From NCBI RefSeq assembly GCF_040675535.1, contig NZ_JBFAPC010000003.1:18063-82062 (forward strand): 64,000 nt of DNA, written 5' to 3'. Below the pieces are notes generated by a model. That model did not search any database and was not told where the DNA came from. It worked only from the letters and a program-made list of their open reading frames with translations. Each line of letters begins with the position of its first letter. Position 1 is the first letter of the stretch. Shown piece by piece: positions 58,780 to 64,000 of the stretch. The stretch comes from Patulibacter sp040675535. GTDB taxonomy: Bacteria; Actinomycetota; Thermoleophilia; Solirubrobacterales; Solirubrobacteraceae. The position numbers and the translations under genes are program-made.

Positions 58780-59371
58780 GTTCTCGACGACGCCGCGTCG
58801 CGGTCTCCGCAGCGGCGATCGCCGTGGTCGCTGCTTTGACGGTGGGGCTTCTGCAGAGCGCTCCACCGCCGTCGCGGGATGCTTCTGCGCCGTCGCTAGC
58901 GCAGGCTCGGCAGAGATCCGCGGCGCACCCGGCCCACTCCGGGCGCTGTATGAGCACAGCAATGCCCTCCTGCCAGAGGCAGCGTTCGATCGTCTCGTCA
59001 CCAGCCTCCGGGGGTACCCCGTCGTGATCAACGTCTGGGCGTCGTACTGCGGCCCGTGTCGTCGAGAATTCGCGCTCCTTCGCCGCTCCGCCGCCCGGTA
59101 CGGCACGCGCGTCGCGTTCATCGGTGTGGACGGCGACGCCACCCCCGGGCCCGGTCGTGAGTTCCTGCGTCGGAACCCGACGCTGTACCCGCACGTCCGG
59201 GACCCCAGAGGTCGACTGGCCAACCGGCTGAGCGCCGGGGTGGTGTTGCCCTCCACGATCATCCTGGACTCCGACGGGCAGATCGCAACGGTCTTTGCCG
59301 GCGCCTACCCCGGCGCCCGGCGCCTCGCCGATGACCTCGCTCGCTACGCCGGCGTTGTCGATGGTCGATGA
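58776..59371 (+). pseudogene. TlpA-like thioredoxin (copy 4), frameshifted
   Basis: Starts at GTG 58776, coupled to lgt. The first part (anchor helix and SLAQAR) is in one frame. From about 58905-58915 the homologous text (AEIRGAPGPLRALYEHSNAL) continues in the next frame through WASYCGPC to VVDGR at 59371. Against copy 3 at 48701 a single missing G in a CGG(G) run explains it; the span is 596 bp, one short of 199 codons. The active-site half is open from ATG 59024. It is either a recent pseudogene or a base-call error. Confidence 0.85.
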
Positions 59372-59476
59372 ATTAGCGGCCGTCCGGCGTCGATAGACGC
59401 CGGCGAGACCGCCTGTAGGTGCCGCCAAGGCCGCACGGGCGACGCCGACACCTCGAACGAAACACGGAGAGATGAG

Positions 59477-60169
59477 ATGCAAGGAATGGAAGAGATGGGG
59501 TCGGGTCTGCCGACGTGGCTGACGACGCTGTCGTGGCTGTGGATCGTCGCCGCGGTCATCAGCGCCGCGGTCGTCGCGTTCGATGTCTACGGCCGTGGGG
59601 ACCGCCCGCAGCGGCCGATCGTCGCCGCGATCTGGCCGCTCTCGGCGCTCTACCTCGGACCGCTCGCAGTCGTGCTGCAGCGCCGCAACGCCCGCCGCCG
59701 CCAGGCGGCGTCCGCGGCCTCGCCCGAGACGCAGTCGGGCCTCGCGCTCGGTCTGCAGGGCGGGGTCGCGTCGGGGCTGGCGCACATCGTCGGGGTGCCG
59801 ATCGTCGTCCTGACGGGCCTGACGATCGCCAACGTCGACATGTGGGCGATGGTCGCGATCATCACCGTCCTGGCGACGATCATGCTCGTGCTCTTCGAGC
59901 TCGCCGTCGTCGCCTCCCCCGCCGGCCGACAGGCAGCGGCCACGCGCCTGCGGACCGCCGCGGTCATCGCCCTCGTGACCGTCGTGGCGTTCGACGTCGG
60001 GATGCTCGGCTGGATGCTCGTCCTCTACTACTCCGACAGCATGCCGATGGCCACCGACGTGCGATTCACGTTCCTCATGCAGATCGGCCTCGTCCTGGGC
60101 ACCCTCACCGCCGCCCCGATCGTTCGCCACCTCGGCCGTGGCCCCCAGGTGAGAAGCCAGCCGGCCTAA
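59477..60169 (+). CDS. Multi-pass membrane protein, DUF4396-like
   Basis: 230 residues with six helices and a Met/Glu-rich start (MQGMEEMGSGLPTW). IWPLSALYLGPLAVVLQRRN and the layout recall DUF4396 membrane proteins, whose function is unknown and which are often found with copper or redox genes. ATG 59477 follows a GGAGAGATGAG stretch. It is the last plus-strand gene before the second arsenic operon. Confidence 0.65.
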   Translation: MQGMEEMGSGLPTWLTTLSWLWIVAAVISAAVVAFDVYGRGDRPQRPIVAAIWPLSALYLGPLAVVLQRRNARRRQAASAASPETQSGLALGLQGGVASGLAHIVGVPIVVLTGLTIANVDMWAMVAIITVLATIMLVLFELAVVASPAGRQAAATRLRTAAVIALVTVVAFDVGMLGWMLVLYYSDSMPMATDVRFTFLMQIGLVLGTLTAAPIVRHLGRGPQVRSQPA

Positions 60170-60242
60170 CGGTCGCTTCCGCCGGGCCGACACGTCCCGG
60201 CGGAAGCGTCGTTCACGCACGACAGCCCTCGCCCCGGGGCCG

Positions 60243-60636
60243 TCAGGTGTCGAGCTCTGCGAGCAGTTGGTCGATGCGGCGGTTGATGTCGTCGCGGGTG
60301 GCGCGGACCTCGTCGACGGGGCGTCCGGAGGGGTCGGGGAGGTCCCAGTCGATGTAGCGGACGCCGGGGATGAAGGGGCACTTGTCGCCGCAGCCCATCG
60401 TGATGACGACGTCGGACCATTCCGCCATCTCGCGCGTGAGGAGCTTGGGCTCTTGGTCGCGGAGATCGATGCCGAGCTCGTCCATGACGGTGAGCACCTC
60501 GGGGTGGACCCGGTCCGCCGGGGTGGTGCCGGCGGAGCGCCCTTCGTGTCGGCTGTCGGCGGCGCGCTGAAAGAGCGCGCGGCTGATCTGCGAGCGCCCG
60601 GCGTTTGTGCAGGCAGACGAACAACACGTGGGCCAT
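60243..60636 (-). pseudogene. arsC: arsC copy 2, frameshifted in the P-loop
   Basis: Aligned to arsC at 6729-7121, this copy has one extra T in the run at 60604-60606, so the frame breaks right after CLH: CLHNAGRS becomes CLHKRRAL. Total span is 394 bp against 393. The rest (MDELGIDLRDQEPK, GCGDKCPF, QLLAELDT) is intact in the original frame from about 60497. The catalytic P-loop is lost unless the indel is a sequencing error. It overlaps arsJ exactly as in copy 1. Confidence 0.88.
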
Positions 60637-61907
60637 CAGACGACCCCCTCAACGGCCTGGTTCGGGGTCGTTCGGCGGGCCGGGGAGCGGGCCGGGTCGC
60701 CGGGCAGGAGCAGGGAGAGCAGCCCGGCCGCGAGGACCATGATCGCCGAGCCCCAGAGGCAGGCCTGAAGGCCCTGCCATTGGTAGAGCGCTCCGGAGAG
60801 GACGGTGCCGGAGAGCCGGCCGAACGCGTTGGCCATGTAGTAGAAGCCGACGTTCATCGCGACCTTCGACCCCTCCGCGTAGGCGAGGATCAGGTACGAG
60901 TGCACCGCGCTGTTCATCGCGAAGACGACGCCGAAGACGATGAGCCCGGCGACGATCACGACGTCCGGGTCAATCGAGGTGCTCATGGCGATCGCGATCG
61001 CGGCGGGGAAGGCGGCGAGGACGAACGCGAGCTTCGCGGCGGTGCGGCCGTCGGGGTCCTTGACGAACCTCGGGGCGAGGGCTTGGACGATGCCGTAGCC
61101 GATGGTCCACACGGCCATGAAGATCCCGACCTGCCAGAACGACCAGCCCATCACGGTCCGCAGGTAGACGGGGAGGCCGACGACGAACCAGACGTCACGG
61201 GAAGCGAAGAGGAAGATCCGCGCGCCGGCCAGCAGGTTCACCGACCGGTTGTTGGAGAACATCTGCCGGAACTTCGCCGACGCGTCCGGCGTCCCGAGGT
61301 CGCCGCGCATGAAGATCAACGTGCCCGCGAGGCCTGCGGCGACAAGGCCGGCGATGCACCCCAGCGCGGCCTGGAAGCCGATGACGGTGAGCAGCAGGCC
61401 GCCGAGGAAGAAGCCGACGCCCTTGAGCGCGTTCTTCGAACCGGTGAGGATCGCCACCCACTTGTAGAGCGCGCCCGGGGTGTCCTGCGGGACGACGAGC
61501 TTCACCGCCGATTTCGACGACATCTTCGTCAGGTCCTTCGCGATCCCGGAGAGCGCCTGGGCGACCATCACGTAGGCGACGACGAGCCACGACTCGGGCA
61601 CCAGGGCGAGCATCGCCAGCGCCGCGAGCTGAAACGTCAGGCCGCCCAGCAGGGTCGATTTGAGTCCCCAGCGTGCGGCGATGTAGCCGCCGACGAGGTT
61701 GGTGATGATCCCGAAGACCTCGTAGAAGAGGAACAGCGAGGCGACCTGCAGCGGGCTGTAGCCGAGCTCGTAGAAGTAGAAGAGGACCAGGACGCGGATC
61801 GCGCCGTCGGCGATTGTGTCGGCCCAGTAGGCGCCGGTGACGACGACGTAGTTGCGCAGGTCCCCGCCGCGCTGCTCGGCGGCCGCGGTCGCGTCCTGGC
61901 CGTTCAC
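60636..61907 (-). CDS. arsJ: MFS organoarsenical efflux permease ArsJ (copy 2)
   Basis: 423 residues, same length as copy 1 with about four substitutions (for example FGII for FGIL, FFLGG for FFIGG, QALAP for QATAP). GTG start 61907 overlaps the GAPDH stop. Silent changes are frequent, so the copies are old enough to have drifted at DNA level while the protein has stayed almost fixed. Confidence 0.88.
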   Translation of the reverse strand: MNGQDATAAAEQRGGDLRNYVVVTGAYWADTIADGAIRVLVLFYFYELGYSPLQVASLFLFYEVFGIITNLVGGYIAARWGLKSTLLGGLTFQLAALAMLALVPESWLVVAYVMVAQALSGIAKDLTKMSSKSAVKLVVPQDTPGALYKWVAILTGSKNALKGVGFFLGGLLLTVIGFQAALGCIAGLVAAGLAGTLIFMRGDLGTPDASAKFRQMFSNNRSVNLLAGARIFLFASRDVWFVVGLPVYLRTVMGWSFWQVGIFMAVWTIGYGIVQALAPRFVKDPDGRTAAKLAFVLAAFPAAIAIAMSTSIDPDVVIVAGLIVFGVVFAMNSAVHSYLILAYAEGSKVAMNVGFYYMANAFGRLSGTVLSGALYQWQGLQACLWGSAIMVLAAGLLSLLLPGDPARSPARRTTPNQAVEGVV

Positions 61908-62926
61908 GCCCGCGGCTCCAGGGAGGCGGCGACCTGGCCGGCGAGCTCGACCCAGCGGTTCACGTAGCCCCACTCGTTGTCGTACCAGGTGAGGATCTTC
62001 ACCTGGGTCTTGTCGGTGACCATCGTCGATGGCGCGTCGACGATCCCGGATCGCGGGTCGTCCTTGAAGTCGACCGACACCAGCGGCCGCGTCTCGTACC
62101 CGAGGATGCCCCGCAGGGGCCCGTCGGCGGCGCTGCGGAGCAGCTCGTTGACCTCGTCGACGGTCGTCTCCCGGGCCACCTCGAACACGGCGTCGGTGAG
62201 CGACGCGTTCAGCAGCGGGACGCGAATCGCGACGCCGTCCAGGCGGCCCTGCAGCTCGGGGAAGATCAGCCCGATCGCCGTCGCCGACCCGGTGGTCGTC
62301 GGGATGAGCGATAGGCCGGCGGCACGGGCACGCCGGAGGTCCTTGTGCGGCGCGTCGACCAGGGTCTGGGTGTTGGTGAGGTCGTGCAGCGTGGTGATCG
62401 ACCCGCGCAGGATTCCCAGTCCTTCGTGGATCACCTTGACGACCGGAGCGAGGCAGTTGGTGGTGCACGACGCCGCGGTCAGGACGTCGTGGGCCTCGGG
62501 GTCGTAGAGGTGGTCGTTGACGCCGACGACGACGTTCAGCGCGCCGCCGTCCTTGACGGGCGCGGCGACGATGACCTTCTGGACGCCGCGATCGAAGTAG
62601 GGGGCCAGCGTGGTCTGGGTCTTGAACTTGCCGGTGCCCTCGAGGACGAGGTCGACGTCGAGCTCGTCCCACGGGACGTCGCCCGGCATGGGGTGCGCGC
62701 TGTAGCTGAGCGTCTGACCGTCGATCGTGACCGTGTCGCCGTCGGAGGCGATGTCGCGCTGCCAGCGCCCGTGGACGGAGTCGAACTCGAGGAGGTGCGC
62801 GGCAGTCGCGGCGTCGCCGGCGATCTCGTTGATGTGCACGAACTCGAGGTCCTCGCGGTCCCACCCGGCGCGGAGCGCTAGGCGCCCCATGCGCCCGAAG
62901 CCGTTGATGCCGACGCGAACCGTCAT
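61904..62926 (-). CDS. ArsJ-linked glyceraldehyde-3-phosphate dehydrogenase (copy 2)
   Basis: 340 residues, catalytic AASCTTNCLAP intact. About 20 substitutions separate it from copy 1, mostly in the first half (for example RAGWDRED against RAGLDRPD, GKFKTQTT against GKLKTQAT). Same overlaps with its neighbours as in copy 1. Confidence 0.9.
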   Translation of the reverse strand: MTVRVGINGFGRMGRLALRAGWDREDLEFVHINEIAGDAATAAHLLEFDSVHGRWQRDIASDGDTVTIDGQTLSYSAHPMPGDVPWDELDVDLVLEGTGKFKTQTTLAPYFDRGVQKVIVAAPVKDGGALNVVVGVNDHLYDPEAHDVLTAASCTTNCLAPVVKVIHEGLGILRGSITTLHDLTNTQTLVDAPHKDLRRARAAGLSLIPTTTGSATAIGLIFPELQGRLDGVAIRVPLLNASLTDAVFEVARETTVDEVNELLRSAADGPLRGILGYETRPLVSVDFKDDPRSGIVDAPSTMVTDKTQVKILTWYDNEWGYVNRWVELAGQVAASLEPRA

Positions 62927-63525
62927 GCGCAGTTCCCGGCGGTGAGGCACTCGGTGACGTCGCGGTGCGCGATGGTCATGACGTGGCCGCGGACGGTCGC
63001 GTCGTCGTAGCCGGCGAGGACCTGGTCCGAGCACGCACGGATCTGCTGCTCGGAGAACCGGTCACCGAGGTCCTCACGGACCGCCGGGAGGAGCCGCTCG
63101 AGGCGCAGCTGGTGGGCGGTGCGGTCGAGGTAGATGTCCTGCAGGTGCTCGGCCAGGAGGTCCTTGACGTGCTGCTCGATCTGGTCGCGGATCTCGCGGA
63201 CCCGTTCGATCGGGAGCGTGGAGGGGTCCTGCACGTCCCACTCCTGCACCATCGCGGGGACGAACGGGCAAGCGTCGCCGCAGCCCATCGTCACGGCCCA
63301 GTCGGCGTGCAGCTGCATCTCGGCGGTCAGCTTCGTCGGCTTCTCAGCCGAGAGATCGATGCCGACCTCGGCCATCGCCTCGACGACGACGGGCCAGACG
63401 GCCTTGGCGGGCTGGGTGCCGGCGGACTCCGCCCGGACGTCGTCGGGGGCGAGGCGGTCGAAGAACGCCTGGGCGATCTGGGACCGGCCGGCGTTGTGGT
63501 TGCAGACGAACAGCACGTGGCGCAT
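62923..63525 (-). CDS. Two-domain ArsC-like arsenate reductase (copy 2)
   Basis: 200 residues, about six differences from copy 1 (for example DLSAEKPTKLTAEM against DLSQQKPTKLTTEM). P-loop CNHNAGRS and GCGDACP are intact, as is the helical C-terminal part. With the neighbouring arsC broken, this is the only functional-looking arsenate reductase of the second operon. Confidence 0.87.
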   Translation of the reverse strand: MRHVLFVCNHNAGRSQIAQAFFDRLAPDDVRAESAGTQPAKAVWPVVVEAMAEVGIDLSAEKPTKLTAEMQLHADWAVTMGCGDACPFVPAMVQEWDVQDPSTLPIERVREIRDQIEQHVKDLLAEHLQDIYLDRTAHQLRLERLLPAVREDLGDRFSEQQIRACSDQVLAGYDDATVRGHVMTIAHRDVTECLTAGNCA

Positions 63526-63548
63526 GAAGGGGTCCTCGGTGGTGGGGA

Positions 63549-64000
63549 TCAGACGGGGCGGGGGTCGGCTCGCGGCGCCGGCGGGTCGCCGCGGCGCGCC
63601 GCGGCCTCCTCCGCCGGGTACCAGCGCCGACGGATCCAGAGCGCGACGTAGACCAGGCCGACGAGCACCGGCACCTCGATCAACGGACCGACGACCCCGG
63701 CCAAGGCCTGGCCGGACGTAGCGCCGAAGACGCCGATCGCCACGGCGATCGCGAGCTCGAAGTTGTTGCCCGCCGCGGTGAAGGCGAGAGATGCGGTGCG
63801 GGCGTAGGTCGCACCGATGAGCCGGCCTGCGGCGAGGCCGGCGGAGAACATCACGGCGAAGTAGACGAGCAGCGGCAGCGCGATCCGCACGACGTCCAAG
63901 GGCTCGGAGGTGATCGCGTCGCCCTGGATCGCGAAGAGCATCACGATCGTGAAGAGCAGCCCGTAGAGCGCGAACGGCCCGATCTTCGGCAAGAACCTGG
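63549..64000 (-). CDS. acr3: Arsenite efflux permease Acr3 (copy 2, 5' end outside window)
   Basis: C-terminal 150 or so residues, identical in all readable text to the end of copy 1 (KIGPFALYGLLFTIVMLFAI, GNNFELAIAVAIG, PAEEAAARRGDPPAPRADP). The gene runs off the right edge. The 23-bp spacing to the two-domain arsC is kept. Confidence 0.92.
   Translation of the reverse strand, partial: RFLPKIGPFALYGLLFTIVMLFAIQGDAITSEPLDVVRIALPLLVYFAVMFSAGLAAGRLIGATYARTASLAFTAAGNNFELAIAVAIGVFGATSGQALAGVVGPLIEVPVLVGLVYVALWIRRRWYPAEEAAARRGDPPAPRADPRPV

Noticed and set aside
60267..61967. 566-residue plus-strand frame across the arsenic operon
   Set aside because: Antisense to the arsC and arsJ copies; no protein-like features.
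1..64000. CRISPR arrays, transposons, integrases, rRNA
   Set aside because: No regularly spaced repeats, transposase or recombinase motifs, or rRNA sequence were seen on either strand.

Overview
The window is very GC-rich, tightly packed DNA with many GTG starts, ATGA/GTGA gene overlaps and several promoters whose -10 box lies 6-9 bases from the start codon (leaderless). Gene content (a ydaO-type c-di-AMP riboswitch before a wall hydrolase, BlaI/BlaR1-like pairs, a VKOR/DsbA pair, Cys-type CcmE, a CYP153-like alkane hydroxylase operon, mycothiol-type ArsC) points to an actinobacterium. I would guess the Thermoleophilia/Solirubrobacterales side, but that is inference. No rRNA, tRNA, CRISPR, transposase, integrase or replication gene was found.

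Layout. 1-3759: CYP153-like P450, ferredoxin and ferredoxin reductase, divergent from a TetR repressor. 4216-13846: metal(loid) island with a P1B-4 (SPC) ATPase and CadC-like sensor, an arsenic operon (acr3, arsC2, GAPDH, arsJ, arsC), arsR-arsM, and a MerR regulator with a BASS/ArsB-like permease. 13974-17584: L,D-transpeptidase, two-domain multicopper oxidase, ZIP transporter. 17871-24545: ccmF and ctaG, ArnT-like glycosyltransferase, FliL-like protein, c-di-AMP riboswitch and M23 protein. 24920-29806: zinc island (CzrA-like sensor, CzcD-like CDF, ZntA-like ATPase, CPBP protease). 30412-40103: envelope and redox genes (M23 peptidase, VKOR/DsbA, SCO1, CcdA, TlpA, BlaI/BlaR1, NlpC/P60-like). 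40075-48585: tightly overlapped CDF-like, methyltransferase, TlpA, CcdA, UppP operon, two LspA paralogues, a second P1B-4 ATPase/CadC pair and an FTR1 permease. 48701-53929: third TlpA, CcmE, second CcmF, CcmI-like, LPG-synthase-like protein. 54186-60169: ferric reductase, second BlaI/BlaR1 pair, His-rich protein, Lgt, frameshifted TlpA, DUF4396-like protein. 60243-64000: a second copy of the arsenic operon in the same orientation, with a frameshifted arsC, leaving the window inside acr3.

How the genes work together. Three themes recur: metal/arsenic detoxification, thiol-redox and cytochrome c/oxidase maturation, and cell-wall or lipoprotein processing. Whole modules occur twice: the arsenic operon, CadC plus P1B-4 ATPase, CcmF, TlpA-CcdA, LspA and BlaI-BlaR1. 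Two DNA motifs appear to tie the dispersed genes together. The first is a palindrome of the CCTAC-N5-GTAGG type (core TACA-N3-TGTA), found upstream of at least seven envelope/redox units including one BlaI gene. The second is a TCCTAA-N6-TGCG element overlapping leaderless promoters of both CadC-like genes and of the CDF/LspA and LspA/FTR1 pairs. Together these suggest an envelope-stress regulon and a metal regulon sharing this stretch.
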